DNA of 64,000 nucleotides from Phyllobacterium sp. T1293 (lineage in GTDB: Bacteria > Pseudomonadota > Alphaproteobacteria > Rhizobiales > Rhizobiaceae), in contig NZ_CP088273.1 in the NCBI RefSeq assembly GCF_020731415.2, forward strand, positions 625,001-689,000, in the 5' to 3' direction. Positions within the stretch are counted from its first letter, which is position 1, and each line of letters begins with the position of its first letter. Shown in pieces: positions 34,717 to 43,565 of this stretch. The notes under the pieces were generated by a model. It was not told the DNA's origin. It searched no databases and saw nothing but the letters and a program-made list of their open reading frames with translations. Position numbers and translations under genes: made by a program.

Positions 34717-35345
34717 CGATGCAGATATCCGGAGCAAGAGAGCCTATTGTAACCCCGGTTGCGATCAAGGATCTGCGGCCGACACAGATAACCGTCGGCA
34801 TGCGTGAGGTGGATGAGAAGCGCAAGAAATGGCGTCAGCAAAAGGGCGAGAAGGGTGGGAAATTTCTTGGCGAACATATGATCCCCGTGGTGCTTGGACC
34901 CAACCGGCGCAACTATGTGATCGATCATCACCATCTTGCCCGTGCGCTCTATAAAGAGGGTGTGAAGCACATTCTGGTGACTGTCGTCAGCGATCTTTCT
35001 TCGCTCGACAAGGATGCGTTTATGGTCGTTCTCGACAATCGCGGCTGGATGCATCCCTTTGACGATGAAGGCAAACGGCGCGACTACGGGGCAATCCCGA
35101 AAGCGATCAAGGACCTTGCCGATGATCCGTTCCGCAGTCTGGCGGGCGAACTGCGCCGTGCCGGTGGCTTTGCCAAGGACACGACACCCTTCAGCGAGTT
35201 TCTCTGGGCGGATTTCCTGCGGCGCAGAATGAACCGCAAAAGTGTTGAAACGGATTTTGAAACGGCACTTAATCGCGCGCTGAAAGAAGCCAAGGGTGAT
35301 GCAGCTGATTATCTGCCGGGGTGGTGTGGATCGGTTGTTGATTAG
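34713..35345 (+). CDS. ParB-like nuclease-fold protein (ParBc_2 type)
   Basis: A 210-residue protein with the ParB-like domain near its N-terminus: PVAIKDLRPTQITVGMREVDEKR, then the core YVIDHHHLARALYKEGV. The rest (VVLDNRGWMHPFDDEGKRRDY and the acidic C-terminus) follows the pattern of the stand-alone ParBc_2 family, sometimes found next to transporters or in operons unrelated to chromosome segregation. It lacks the helix-turn-helix of true ParB. The start overlaps the sulP stop, with GGAGG upstream. Function is unknown. Confidence 0.8.
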   Translation: MTMQISGAREPIVTPVAIKDLRPTQITVGMREVDEKRKKWRQQKGEKGGKFLGEHMIPVVLGPNRRNYVIDHHHLARALYKEGVKHILVTVVSDLSSLDKDAFMVVLDNRGWMHPFDDEGKRRDYGAIPKAIKDLADDPFRSLAGELRRAGGFAKDTTPFSEFLWADFLRRRMNRKSVETDFETALNRALKEAKGDAADYLPGWCGSVVD

Positions 35346-35357
35346 GACAATGGGATT

Positions 35358-35530
35358 GGGTTCGTGTTGCATAAGCGCGGTTCGTGGTTCGACAAGCTCA
35401 CCATGAGGGAGAGAGGTGCTGTAACGTTAATCACCAACGTTGCAGAACTTGACTCCCTTGCATCCTCACTCTCCCTCATGGTGAGCTTGTCGAACCACGA
35501 ACCACGAACCACGCTTATGCAACACGGACC
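35358..35530. repeat. REPIN-like inverted REP pair between the ParB-like gene and phnF
   Basis: Left arm 35358-35413 and right arm 35469-35530 share the core TTCGACAAGCTCACCATG and an outer GTTGCATAAGCG block in inverted orientation. The right arm has one more copy of the 8-mer GGTTCGTG than the left. The spacer (AACGTTAATC and CAGAACTTGACTCCCTT) is related to that of the 3.8-kb element. It lies between two convergent genes and touches the phnF stop, so it may also serve as a bidirectional transcription barrier. Confidence 0.8.
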
Positions 35531-36277
35531 CTAACCCGCTGTTTTCCCGGCAATCGCGATCTCCATCCGGTCAGCGGCAAAGCGGCTTACGGTATATTCA
35601 ATCGGGTTGCCGTCCATATCCACATTGATCGCGGTTGATATCAGCACAATGGCGCCGGGTGACAGGCGTAGATGGCGCAAATCCTCGGCGTCGGCGTGAC
35701 GGGCGGCGATGACGGTTGATTTGCGTAGATAGTCATCGATACCGGCGGCCCGGAGCGCGGCGGTAATTGAACCGGAGGCTTGATAATCCTCAACGATATC
35801 GGGAAAGCGTGCCGCATCAAACCAGGTGGTGCCGCAGGAAACGGGGTTGCCATCAGCCGTATGCATGGCATCCATCCTGATGACCTGGCCAGACACCATG
35901 CCAAGCGCTGCGGCCACATCCTCCGCCGGGTCTTCCACACGATGACCGAGCAATATGCCCTTTGTCTCGCGCACCTGAGTGGAGAGGATTTCGGAAAACC
36001 GCGTCCGCTCGCCAATGCGGTAGGTCAGCTTCTTGCTGTTGGCAATGAATGTGCCGCGACCCTGTTCAGCACGCAGAACGCCCTCCTTGGTCAAGGCGGC
36101 AATGGCGCTGCGAATCGTATGGCGATTGACGGAGAAACGTTCGGCCAGCGTCACCTCCGGCGGCAGCTTGGCACCGCTTGGCATTTTGCCCGCTGTAATA
36201 TCACCGCGGATTTGATCGGCGATCTGCCGCCAGATGGCAACACCACTATTGCGGGTAATGAATCGTGCGGATTTCAC
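35531..36277 (-). CDS. phnF: PhnF, GntR/HutC-type regulator of phosphonate genes
   Basis: A 248-residue repressor. Residues about 12-78 form the GntR winged helix (QIADQIRGDITAGKMPSGAKLPPEVTLAERFSVNRHTIRSAIAAL); residues about 95-240 form the UTRA effector-binding domain. PhnF controls C-P lyase operons in response to phosphonate-related ligands. It is transcribed divergently from phnG across an 84-bp region with a matching operator candidate (36323-36350). Its 3' end abuts a REPIN-like element. Confidence 0.93.
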   Translation of the reverse strand: MKSARFITRNSGVAIWRQIADQIRGDITAGKMPSGAKLPPEVTLAERFSVNRHTIRSAIAALTKEGVLRAEQGRGTFIANSKKLTYRIGERTRFSEILSTQVRETKGILLGHRVEDPAEDVAAALGMVSGQVIRMDAMHTADGNPVSCGTTWFDAARFPDIVEDYQASGSITAALRAAGIDDYLRKSTVIAARHADAEDLRHLRLSPGAIVLISTAINVDMDGNPIEYTVSRFAADRMEIAIAGKTAG

Positions 36278-36322
36278 GCTTTGTCATGCTCCTGTCATTG
36301 ACGGCATTTATAGGTAGGTTTA

Positions 36323-36350
36323 TTGTCTAGTTGTATAGATGAATAGACAA
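36323..36350 (+). promoter_or_regulatory. Candidate PhnF operator in the phnF-phnG divergent region
   Basis: The half-site TTGTCTA (36323-36329) is repeated perfectly in inverted orientation as TAGACAA (36344-36350), around a central TTGTATAGATG. The central part agrees with the HutC-subfamily operator pattern YGTMTAKACNY except for one base, and each outer half also contains GTCTA. The site ends 12 bp before the phnG ATG, so a bound repressor would block phnG transcription or initiation. Confidence 0.55.
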
Positions 36351-36361
36351 ATCTGAGCGAG

Positions 36362-36850
36362 ATGTCAATGATCAAAGAAAATAACCAGTCCACGGAAACC
36401 GGCAATGTGCCGGATCTGGAGCGTAAGGCAGCCATGGCCTTGCTGGCGCAGGCGACAGCGCCCGAGATAGCGGCCTTCTGGGCTGGATGGGGCGACAAGC
36501 CCGATGTGGAAACCCTGCGCGGCCCGGAAACCGGCCTCGTCATGCTGCGTGGCCGTATTGGTGGCGGCGGCGCTCCGTTCAATCTGGGGGAGGCGACAGT
36601 CACCCGCGCCACGGTGCGGCTCGGCAATGGTGCGGTCGGGCATGCCTATGCTCTTGGACGCCACCGGGAAAAGGTGCGTCTGGCCGCCGTGTTCGACGCG
36701 CTGTGGCAGCAGCCGGATTGCCGCGATGCGGTGGAGAAGGCGGTGCTTGCACCCATCGCCGAACGCCTCGAGCAGCAGCGCGCGCTGAAGCATGCGCAGA
36801 CGGCTGCGACGAAAGTTGACTTTTTCACAATGGTACGGGGTGACGACTGA
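36362..36850 (+). CDS. phnG: C-P lyase complex subunit PhnG
   Basis: A 162-residue subunit of the PhnGHIJ core complex, which with PhnI makes the 5-triphosphoribosyl phosphonate intermediate. Motifs include RKAAMALLAQATAPEIAAFW, then GPETGLVMLRGRIGGGGAPFNLGEATVTRATVRL and GHAYALGRHREKVRLAAVFDAL. It starts the phn operon, 12 bp after the operator candidate, and its TGA overlaps the ATG of phnH (one base). Confidence 0.95.
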   Translation: MSMIKENNQSTETGNVPDLERKAAMALLAQATAPEIAAFWAGWGDKPDVETLRGPETGLVMLRGRIGGGGAPFNLGEATVTRATVRLGNGAVGHAYALGRHREKVRLAAVFDALWQQPDCRDAVEKAVLAPIAERLEQQRALKHAQTAATKVDFFTMVRGDD

Positions 36851-37461
36851 TGCGTGTTGAAACACAGGTCTTTGAAGGTGGTTTCAGCGATAGCGTGCTG
36901 AATGCCCAAAATGTTTTCCGTGCGCTGATGGATGCCATGGCCAATCCAGGATGTGTCGTTGAGGTCAGTGATCTCACCACGCCGCCTACGCCATTGACGC
37001 CACTGTCAGCATCAATTGCGGCGACATTGTTCGATCATGATGCAACTGTTTGGTGTGACCGAGCCATATCAGGTTCTGCCGCCGCTGTCGGTTGGCTCAA
37101 GTTCCACACGGGCCTCGAACTGACTGGCGAAACCGCGGAAGCGGATTTTGCCCTGATCAGCGATGTCAATGCGATGCCGTCGCTGGAATCTTTTTGCCGG
37201 GGAACAGCTGAATATCCTGACCGTTCGACCACGTTGATCCTGCAGATCGACGGTTTTGACGGAGCAGATGTTCTGACGCTTGAAGGGCCGGGGATCAAGG
37301 AAACACAGTCCTTTTCTCCGAGCCATCTGCCGAAAATGTTCCGGGATCAATGGGCTGCCAATCGTGCTGCTTTCCCGCGCGGCGTCGATCTGGTGTTCGC
37401 CGCAAAGGGTGCGCTCGCCGCCTTGCCCCGCACCACCCGCATTACGAAAACGGAGGCCTGA
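36850..37461 (+). CDS. phnH: C-P lyase complex subunit PhnH
   Basis: A 203-residue PhnH. It has the N-terminal VFRALMDAMANPGCVVEV stretch typical of the family and the late LEGPGIKETQSFSPSHLP segment. PhnH is a PLP-transferase-fold subunit without PLP that forms the PhnGHIJ core and is essential for phosphonate use. The start overlaps phnG and the gap to phnI is 3 bp. Confidence 0.94.
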   Translation: MRVETQVFEGGFSDSVLNAQNVFRALMDAMANPGCVVEVSDLTTPPTPLTPLSASIAATLFDHDATVWCDRAISGSAAAVGWLKFHTGLELTGETAEADFALISDVNAMPSLESFCRGTAEYPDRSTTLILQIDGFDGADVLTLEGPGIKETQSFSPSHLPKMFRDQWAANRAAFPRGVDLVFAAKGALAALPRTTRITKTEA

Positions 37462-37464
37462 GCC

Positions 37465-38571
37465 ATGTATGTTGCAGTCAAGGGCGGTGAAGCCGCCATC
37501 CGCAATGCGCACAAGCTTCTGGCTGACCGCCGTCGCGGCGACCGGGACGTTCCTGCGATTGAACTCAATCAGATTGTCGAGCAGATGTCGCTGGCCGTGG
37601 ACCGGGTTATGGCGGAGGGATCGCTCTATGATCCGGAACTCGCGGCTCTTGCCATCAAACAGGCGCGGGGCGATCTGATTGAGGCGATCTTTCTGGTGCG
37701 CGCCTATCGGACGACCCTACAGCGCTTTGGCTATTCGACCGCGCTTGAAACATCAAAGATGCAGATTGAACGGCGCATTTCAGCAGCGTTCAAGGATTTG
37801 CCGGGTGGCCAGTTGCTGGGCCCGACCTTTGACTATACCCATCGTCTGCTCGATCCTGAATTGGCTGAGGATGCCCCGGTTGACGCGCCCGAACAGCGCG
37901 AAGAACCGGAGGCTTTCACTCCGCGGGTAACAGATATTCTCGGCCATGATGGCATGATCGAGGAAGATGGCGAGATGCCGGAAGGTGCCATTGCTGGCGA
38001 TTTGACCCGCGAGCCGCTGACTTTCCCGCTCGAACGCGATCTGCGTTTGCAGGCACTGGCGCGCGGCGATGAGGGCTTTCTGCTCGGATTGGCCTATTCG
38101 ACCCAGCGCGGTTATGCCCGCAGTCACCCTTTTGCCGGTGAAATCCGCATTGGCGAGGTGGATATCGAGCTTGAAGTGGCGGAACTCGATTTTCCGCTGA
38201 CGCTCGGCACCATCCGCGTCACCGAATGCCAGATGGTCAACCAGTTCAAGGGCTCGGCAAAGCAGCCGCCGCAGTTCACCCGTGGCTATGGTCTTGTTTT
38301 CGGCCAGAGTGAACGCAAGGCTATGTCGATGGCTTTGTGTGATCGCGCTTTGCGGGCGAGGGAACTCGGCGAAGATATCACCGCCACGGCGCAGGACGAG
38401 GAATTCGTCATTTCCCACAGCGACAATGTGCAATCAACCGGTTTCGTCGAGCATCTGAAACTCCCGCACTATGTGGATTTTCAGGCGGAGCTTGATCTTA
38501 TCAGGCGTATGCGCGCCGAACACGAGCGCAAGTATCAGACGGGCGAAGAAACCAAAGAGGCAGCAGAATGA
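37465..38571 (+). CDS. phnI: C-P lyase complex subunit PhnI
   Basis: A 368-residue PhnI, the nucleosidase/transferase subunit that replaces adenine of ATP by the phosphonate. The characteristic start MYVAVKGGEAAIRNAHKLL, the RGDRDVPAI region, FSTQRGYARSHPF-type segment (here GLAYSTQRGYARSHPFAGE) and the late VLSHSDNVQ-like motif (FVISHSDNVQSTGFVEHLKLPHYVDF) are all present. Normal length. Its stop overlaps phnJ by 4 bp. Confidence 0.95.
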   Translation: MYVAVKGGEAAIRNAHKLLADRRRGDRDVPAIELNQIVEQMSLAVDRVMAEGSLYDPELAALAIKQARGDLIEAIFLVRAYRTTLQRFGYSTALETSKMQIERRISAAFKDLPGGQLLGPTFDYTHRLLDPELAEDAPVDAPEQREEPEAFTPRVTDILGHDGMIEEDGEMPEGAIAGDLTREPLTFPLERDLRLQALARGDEGFLLGLAYSTQRGYARSHPFAGEIRIGEVDIELEVAELDFPLTLGTIRVTECQMVNQFKGSAKQPPQFTRGYGLVFGQSERKAMSMALCDRALRARELGEDITATAQDEEFVISHSDNVQSTGFVEHLKLPHYVDFQAELDLIRRMRAEHERKYQTGEETKEAAE

Positions 38572-39461
38572 CCGATCTAGCGAGCTACAATTTCGCCTAT
38601 CTGGATGAGCAGACCAAGCGGATGATCCGCCGTGCCATTCTCAAGGCCATTGCCATTCCCGGCTATCAGGTTCCCTTTGCGTCGCGCGAAATGCCCATGC
38701 CCTATGGCTGGGGCACTGGCGGTGTGCAGGTGACGGCAGCTGTTCTTGGTCCTGATGATACGCTGAAAGTGATCGATCAGGGCGCCGATGACACCACCAA
38801 TGCCGTATCGATCCGTGCATTCTTCCAGAAAGTCGCCAATGTCCGCGTGACCACCAAGACCTCGGAAGCGACGATTATTCAGACACGCCACCGCATCCCG
38901 GAAATGCAACTACAGGCGGGACAGACACTTGTCTATCAGGTGCCGATCCCCGAACCGCTCAGGTTTCTGGAGCCGCGCGAGACCGAGACGCGCAAGATGC
39001 ATGCGCTGGAAGAATATGGCCTGATGCATGTCAAGCTTTACGAGGACATTGCCCGGCACGGCCATATCGCCACCACCTATGCCTATCCGGTGAAGGTCGA
39101 GGGGCGCTATGTGATGGACCCGTCGCCAACGCCGAAATTCGATAACCCGAAGATGCATATGTCTCCGGCATTGCAACTTTTCGGGGCAGGGCGCGAAAAG
39201 CGCATCTATGCCATCCCGCCCTATACGGAAGTTGTCAGCCTTGATTTTGAGGATCATCCCTTTGAAATCCAGACCTTTTCCCAGCCCTGTGCCCTGTGCG
39301 GCGCCAAGGGCAGCTATCTGGATGAGGTCATTCTCGATGACAAGGGCGGCAGCATGTTCGTCTGCTCGGATACGGATTTTTGTGAAGATCGGCAGGCCAA
39401 AGGCCATCGCGGTGCGCTTGCGCCAGAGACCACCGTCGGAACTTCGGAGGCAGCAGAATGA
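38568..39461 (+). CDS. phnJ: C-P lyase PhnJ, radical SAM carbon-phosphorus lyase
   Basis: A 297-residue radical SAM enzyme that breaks the C-P bond of ribosyl phosphonate. Four cysteines needed for activity, C241 and C244 (CALC), C266 and C272, fall at exactly the residue numbers known for the E. coli enzyme, where C241, C244 and C266 hold the [4Fe-4S] cluster and C272 acts as thiyl radical. The N-terminal YNFAYLDEQTKRMIRRAILKAIAIPGYQVPFASREMPMPYGWGTGG stretch is highly typical. Overlaps phnI and phnK by 4 bp each. Confidence 0.97.
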   Translation: MTDLASYNFAYLDEQTKRMIRRAILKAIAIPGYQVPFASREMPMPYGWGTGGVQVTAAVLGPDDTLKVIDQGADDTTNAVSIRAFFQKVANVRVTTKTSEATIIQTRHRIPEMQLQAGQTLVYQVPIPEPLRFLEPRETETRKMHALEEYGLMHVKLYEDIARHGHIATTYAYPVKVEGRYVMDPSPTPKFDNPKMHMSPALQLFGAGREKRIYAIPPYTEVVSLDFEDHPFEIQTFSQPCALCGAKGSYLDEVILDDKGGSMFVCSDTDFCEDRQAKGHRGALAPETTVGTSEAAE

Positions 39462-40240
39462 ATATGAGCGATACACCCCTTTTGAAGGTCAAGGACCTGT
39501 CAAAGTTCTACGGAAGCCGCATTGGCTGCCAGAATGTCTCGTTCGAGCTGTGGCCGGGTGAGGTGCTAGCGATTGTCGGCGAATCCGGTTCCGGCAAGAC
39601 GACCTTGCTCAATTGCCTTGCAACGCGTCTCGCACCATCGGCGGGCTCGGTGGAATACCGCATGCGCGATGGCCAGTTCCGCGATCTCTACCGTTTGAGC
39701 GAAGCCGAACGCCGGTTCCTCATGCGCACCGACTGGGGTTTTGTACACCAGAACCCGGCTGATGGATTGCGTATGACAGTTTCAGCCGGGGCCAATGTTG
39801 GTGAACGGCTGATGGCTATCGGTGATCGGCACTATGGCAATATCCGCGCCACGGCGACAGACTGGCTTGGCCGGGTGGAAATCGCCTCCGACCGTATTGA
39901 TGACCAGCCGCGCGCCTTTTCCGGCGGCATGCGCCAGCGTCTGCAGATTGCGCGCAATCTCGTCACCAACCCCCGGCTTGTGTTCATGGATGAGCCAACG
40001 GGCGGTCTTGATGTTTCGGTGCAGGCACGATTGCTTGATCTTTTGCGCGGGCTGGTGAGCGATCTTGGGCTCGCGGCGATTGTCGTCACCCACGATCTGG
40101 CCGTGGCACGGCTGCTTTCACACCGAATGATGGTGATGAAGGACGGCCATATTGTTGAGACAGGTCTGACCGACCGGGTTCTTGATGATCCGCAAGCGCC
40201 TTACACCCAGCTTCTCGTTTCCTCCATTCTGCAGGTTTAG
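39458..40240 (+). CDS. phnK: C-P lyase ATP-binding protein PhnK
   Basis: A 260-residue ABC-type ATPase that docks on the C-P lyase core rather than on a membrane permease. Walker A GESGSGKTTLLNCL, signature FSGGMRQRLQIARNLV and Walker B LVFMDEPTGGLDVSVQ are complete. The FVHQNPADGLRMTVSAGANVGERLMAIGDRHY region is PhnK-specific. It overlaps phnJ by 4 bp and is followed after 4 bp by phnL. Confidence 0.94.
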   Translation: MNMSDTPLLKVKDLSKFYGSRIGCQNVSFELWPGEVLAIVGESGSGKTTLLNCLATRLAPSAGSVEYRMRDGQFRDLYRLSEAERRFLMRTDWGFVHQNPADGLRMTVSAGANVGERLMAIGDRHYGNIRATATDWLGRVEIASDRIDDQPRAFSGGMRQRLQIARNLVTNPRLVFMDEPTGGLDVSVQARLLDLLRGLVSDLGLAAIVVTHDLAVARLLSHRMMVMKDGHIVETGLTDRVLDDPQAPYTQLLVSSILQV

Positions 40241-40244
40241 CATC

Positions 40245-40952
40245 ATGCCAACACCGCTTGTTGTTTCCGATGTCGCCAAAAGTTTCACCATGCATCTGCG
40301 CGACGGTATCCGTCTGCCCGTGGTGGCCAATGTCTCGTTTTCCATAAAGGCGGGCGAGTGTGCCGTTCTCGGCGGTCCGTCAGGAGCGGGCAAAAGCTCG
40401 ATCCTGAAAATGGTCTACGGCAATTATGCCGTGGATCAGGGCCAGATTATCGTGCCCTATGGCGAGCGCCTTGTTGATCTGGCATCCGCCGATCCGCGCA
40501 CGGTTCTGGGCGTTCGCCGCGATATGATCGGCTATGTCAGCCAGTTTCTGCGCACCGTGCCGCGCGTGTCGGCGCTTGACGTGGTGGCTGAACCGCTGGT
40601 GGCGCGTGGCGTCGACCGCACGCAAGCGCGTGACAGGGCAGCTGTTCTGCTTGCGGGTTTGAACCTGCCGGAACGGCTCTGGTCATTGCCGCCCGCAACC
40701 TTTTCCGGCGGCGAACAGCAGCGCGTCAATATCGCGCGCGGTTTTATCACTGATCACCCGATCCTGCTTTTGGACGAGCCGACGGCATCGCTCGATGCGA
40801 AAAACCGCGAAGTGGTGGTTTCCATGATCCGGGCCAAGAAGGAGGCGGGGACTGCCATGCTCGGCATTTTCCATGATGAGGATGTCCGCACGGCGGTCGC
40901 TGACCGGATCATTGACGTGACCGCATTCGCCGTCACCAGCGAGGCAGCATGA
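40245..40952 (+). CDS. phnL: C-P lyase ATP-binding protein PhnL
   Basis: A 235-residue ABC-type ATPase, the second nucleotide-binding partner of the C-P lyase complex. Walker [20 protein letters not shown], with the PhnL-type YGNY continuation, signature [16 protein letters not shown] and Walker [15 protein letters not shown] are seen. The ATG at 40245, with MPTPLVV, is preferred; a longer in-frame extension would overlap phnK by 59 bp without support. The stop overlaps the hexapeptide transferase gene by 4 bp. Confidence 0.94.
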   Translation: MPTPLVVSDVAKSFTMHLRDGIRLPVVANVSFSIKAGECAVLGGPSGAGKSSILKMVYGNYAVDQGQIIVPYGERLVDLASADPRTVLGVRRDMIGYVSQFLRTVPRVSALDVVAEPLVARGVDRTQARDRAAVLLAGLNLPERLWSLPPATFSGGEQQRVNIARGFITDHPILLLDEPTASLDAKNREVVVSMIRAKKEAGTAMLGIFHDEDVRTAVADRIIDVTAFAVTSEAA

Positions 40953-41563
40953 CCCGGCTTTCCGAAACACCGCTTGTTCATGCTACCGCCCACGTCGAGG
41001 ATTGCGAACTTGGCCGCTATACGGAAATTTCCGAGCGTTGCCGGATCAGCGAAACGAGGCTCGATGATTATTCCTACATCATGCAGGATGGCGCGGTCTG
41101 GTGCGCCACGGTAGGCAAATTTGCCAATATTGCCGCGAGCGTGCGTATCAATGCGACCAACCATCCGACCTGGCGGGCGACGCTGCACCACTTCACCTAT
41201 CGCGCTGGCGATTACTGGGATGATGCCGGACCGGAAGAGGCCTTTTTCGAATGGCGCCGCACCAATCAGGTGCGCATCGGCCATGATGTCTGGATTGGCC
41301 ACGGCGCGACCGTTTTGCCGGGTGTTACGGTTGGCGATGGTGCGGTGATCGGGGCAGGGGCAGTCGTCTCACGCGATGTTGATGCCTATACGATTGTCGG
41401 CGGCGTTCCCGCCCGCAAAATCCGTGATCGTTTCGACCGGAAGATTGCCGAACGCCTGCAAACACTGGCGTGGTGGGACTGGGACCATGCACGCCTGCGT
41501 GGTGCGCTCGATGATTTTCGCGCTCTGGATATTGAGGCCTTTCTCGAAAAACATTCGGGTTGA
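40949..41563 (+). CDS. Hexapeptide-repeat acyltransferase-like protein of the phn operon
   Basis: A 204-residue left-handed beta-helix protein of the phosphonate-operon hexapeptide family. Imperfect I-G-X4 repeats run through [26 protein letters not shown] and [37 protein letters not shown]. Such proteins resemble chloramphenicol/xenobiotic acetyltransferases and may acetylate aminoalkylphosphonates, the task of PhnO in enterobacteria; PhnO itself (a GNAT enzyme) is absent here. The role is inferred from the operon. Confidence 0.85.
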   Translation: MTRLSETPLVHATAHVEDCELGRYTEISERCRISETRLDDYSYIMQDGAVWCATVGKFANIAASVRINATNHPTWRATLHHFTYRAGDYWDDAGPEEAFFEWRRTNQVRIGHDVWIGHGATVLPGVTVGDGAVIGAGAVVSRDVDAYTIVGGVPARKIRDRFDRKIAERLQTLAWWDWDHARLRGALDDFRALDIEAFLEKHSG

Positions 41564-41581
41564 GTTTTGCTATCAACAGTT

Positions 41582-41614
41582 GTCACGTAAGTGCAACAAA
41601 AGTGCCATCGCACC
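41582..41614 (+). promoter_or_regulatory. Candidate Pho-box-like repeats upstream of phnC
   Basis: In the 98-bp gap before phnC, TTGTCAC, GTGCAAC and GTGCCAT start at 11-bp intervals. Pho boxes consist of CTGTCAT-like 7-mers spaced by 4 bp, so two of the three are reasonable (5 of 7) and one is poor. An internal PhoB-dependent promoter for the transporter genes would be sensible biologically. The match is weak and could be chance. Confidence 0.3.
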
Positions 41615-41661
41615 TTCACAGTAGGGCTTTAGGACAGGGCAATACCAACAAGGATTGGCCT

Positions 41662-42495
41662 ATGCTGAAGATTGAAAACGTGACGCGTCGTTTTGGCAAT
41701 AATATTGCCATCGACAATGTCAATGTTGAAATTCCGCAGGGGCAGATGGTTGGCGTCATCGGTCGTTCGGGTGCAGGCAAGTCGACTTTGCTGCGCATGA
41801 TCAATCGCCTGATCGACCCGTCGGAAGGCTCGATCATTTTTGACGGCAAGGATGTGGCAAAGCTCAACGGCTCCGCGCTGCGAAACTGGCAACGCGATTG
41901 TGCAATGATCTTTCAGCAGTTTAATCTTGTTCCCCGCCTTGATGTGCTGACCAATGTCCTCCTTGGACGCCTGAACCACCGATCCACCATCAAAAGTATT
42001 CTTGGCATTTTCTCACGGGAAGAACGTGCCATGGCAATCGCCGCCCTTGAGCGGCTCGATATTGCCAAAACCGCTCTGCAGCGGGCCGGAACACTCTCCG
42101 GCGGACAACAGCAGCGCGTCGCCATTGCCCGTGCGCTCATGCAGAACCCCAAAGTTATTCTTGCTGATGAACCCATCGCTTCACTCGACCCGCGCAATGC
42201 GCAGGTGGTGATGGAATCTTTGCGCGACATCAATGAAAAGGAAGGCCTTACGGTTATCACCAACCTGCATACGCTCGATACGGCGCGGCATTTTTGCGAG
42301 CGCATCATTGGTATGCAGGGCGGCAAGGTGGTTTTCGATGGTGGCCCGGATGATCTGACAGAGGCTGCCGCCCGCCGAATCTATGGTGCTGATGGCCTGA
42401 AGGACGCTTTCTCGGAAGCCATCACATCGACAAGCATTGCGCGTCAAGCGCCGACACCAATCCCCGAATTGGAGGCCATATTGGCCGCGCGTTAA
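41662..42495 (+). CDS. phnC: Phosphonate ABC transporter ATPase PhnC
   Basis: A 277-residue ABC ATPase for phosphonate uptake. Walker [18 protein letters not shown], the PhnC-type [26 protein letters not shown] segment, signature [15 protein letters not shown] and Walker [16 protein letters not shown] are seen. The ATG at 41662 with AAGGA upstream is preferred; the frame is open for another 34 codons but with no family match. It starts the transporter part of the operon, with 78 bp to phnD. Confidence 0.94.
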   Translation: MLKIENVTRRFGNNIAIDNVNVEIPQGQMVGVIGRSGAGKSTLLRMINRLIDPSEGSIIFDGKDVAKLNGSALRNWQRDCAMIFQQFNLVPRLDVLTNVLLGRLNHRSTIKSILGIFSREERAMAIAALERLDIAKTALQRAGTLSGGQQQRVAIARALMQNPKVILADEPIASLDPRNAQVVMESLRDINEKEGLTVITNLHTLDTARHFCERIIGMQGGKVVFDGGPDDLTEAAARRIYGADGLKDAFSEAITSTSIARQAPTPIPELEAILAAR

Positions 42496-42573
42496 GCGCA
42501 AACGGATCGGCTTGCCCACGTAACGGGCTCAAGTCACATAAAAAACTTTGAAGCTTTGACAGGAGAGATAGTC

Positions 42574-43488
42574 ATGTTGCTTAGGAAAGCCCTTATGGGT
42601 GCGATTGCGATCAGCGCCATATTTACCGGTACAATGGCCCGCGCTGAAAACCTTGAAACGTTTCGCGTTGGTATCATCGGCGGCGAAAACGAAGCAGACC
42701 GTCTGCGCAACTACCAGTGCATCGTCGACAAGCTGCCGAAAGTTCTCGGCGTCAAGGACGTCAAGCTGTTCCCGGCGACGGATTATGATGGCGTCATCCA
42801 GGGCCTGCTCGGCGGCACCCTCGATTATGCGGAATTGGGCGCTTCTGGCTTTGCCAAGATCTACCTGACCAACCCGAACGCTGTTGAACCGATCCTGACC
42901 ACCGTTCAGACCGATGGCGCGACCGGCTATTACTCGATCATGGTTGCCCGCAAGGACAGCGGCATCAAGACACTTGCTGACATGAAGGGCAAGAAGCTCG
43001 GTTTTGCCGATCCGGATTCCACGTCCGGCTATCTCATTCCGGTGACCTCGCTGCCAAAAGACATCAAGACGTCGGTCAAGGATTATTTCTCCGAAACCGG
43101 TTTCGGTGGCGGTCATGAAAACCTCGTTCTGGCCGTCAAGGATGGCAAGTTCGATGCTGGCACGACATTCGGCTCCGGCGTTGGCAAGTTCGATGAAGGC
43201 TATACATCCGGCAATCTGCGCAAGATGGTCGACAAGGGCCTGATCGACATGAAGGATTTCGTCGAACTGTGGAGGTCGCCGCTGATCCCGAACGGTCCGA
43301 TCGTTATCCGCACCTCGCTGGATTCTGGCCTCAAGAGCAAGTTCAAGGCATTCATGCTTGACCTGCCGAAGAGCGATCCAGCCTGCTTTGCTGCTACCAT
43401 GGGCGGCGATTTCAAGAGCTATACTGAGGTGAACACCCAGTTCTATCAGCCCATCATCGACGCCCGCAAAGCGCAGATCGGCGGATAA
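42574..43488 (+). CDS. phnD: Phosphonate-binding periplasmic protein PhnD
   Basis: A 304-residue binding protein. The signal peptide (MLLRKALMGAIAISAIFTGT then MARA) is cleaved before ENLETFRVGI. The mature part has the PhnD motifs GIIGGENEADRLRNYQCIVD, DYAELGASGFAKIY, FADPDSTSGYLIP and FDAGTTFGSG. The ATG at 42574 has AGGAGAGA upstream. It feeds the PhnE1/PhnE2 channel. A strong hairpin (43503-43533) after its stop should protect phnD mRNA and raise its expression over the permeases. Confidence 0.95.
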   Translation: MLLRKALMGAIAISAIFTGTMARAENLETFRVGIIGGENEADRLRNYQCIVDKLPKVLGVKDVKLFPATDYDGVIQGLLGGTLDYAELGASGFAKIYLTNPNAVEPILTTVQTDGATGYYSIMVARKDSGIKTLADMKGKKLGFADPDSTSGYLIPVTSLPKDIKTSVKDYFSETGFGGGHENLVLAVKDGKFDAGTTFGSGVGKFDEGYTSGNLRKMVDKGLIDMKDFVELWRSPLIPNGPIVIRTSLDSGLKSKFKAFMLDLPKSDPACFAATMGGDFKSYTEVNTQFYQPIIDARKAQIGG

Positions 43489-43502
43489 GCCAGACACGCT
43501 TT

Positions 43503-43533
43503 ATCACGGCCAGTTCTTGCAACTGGCCGTGAT
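43503..43533 (+). other. Strong intercistronic hairpin between phnD and phnE1
   Basis: ATCACGGCCAGTT and AACTGGCCGTGAT form a perfect 13-bp stem around the loop CTTGC, starting 15 bp after the phnD stop and followed by TCTGTTT. It is the kind of hairpin often found after binding-protein genes, where it gives partial termination or 3'-end protection and so more binding protein than permease. Confidence 0.75.
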
Positions 43534-43565
43534 TCTGTTTGCCGGCACCTTGAAGGATTTGTGCA

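Noticed and set aside
42496..42573. GCCC/GGGC inverted pair before phnD as an attenuator or terminator
   Set aside because: The stem is only 4 bp with a 7-base loop and no T run; too weak to call.
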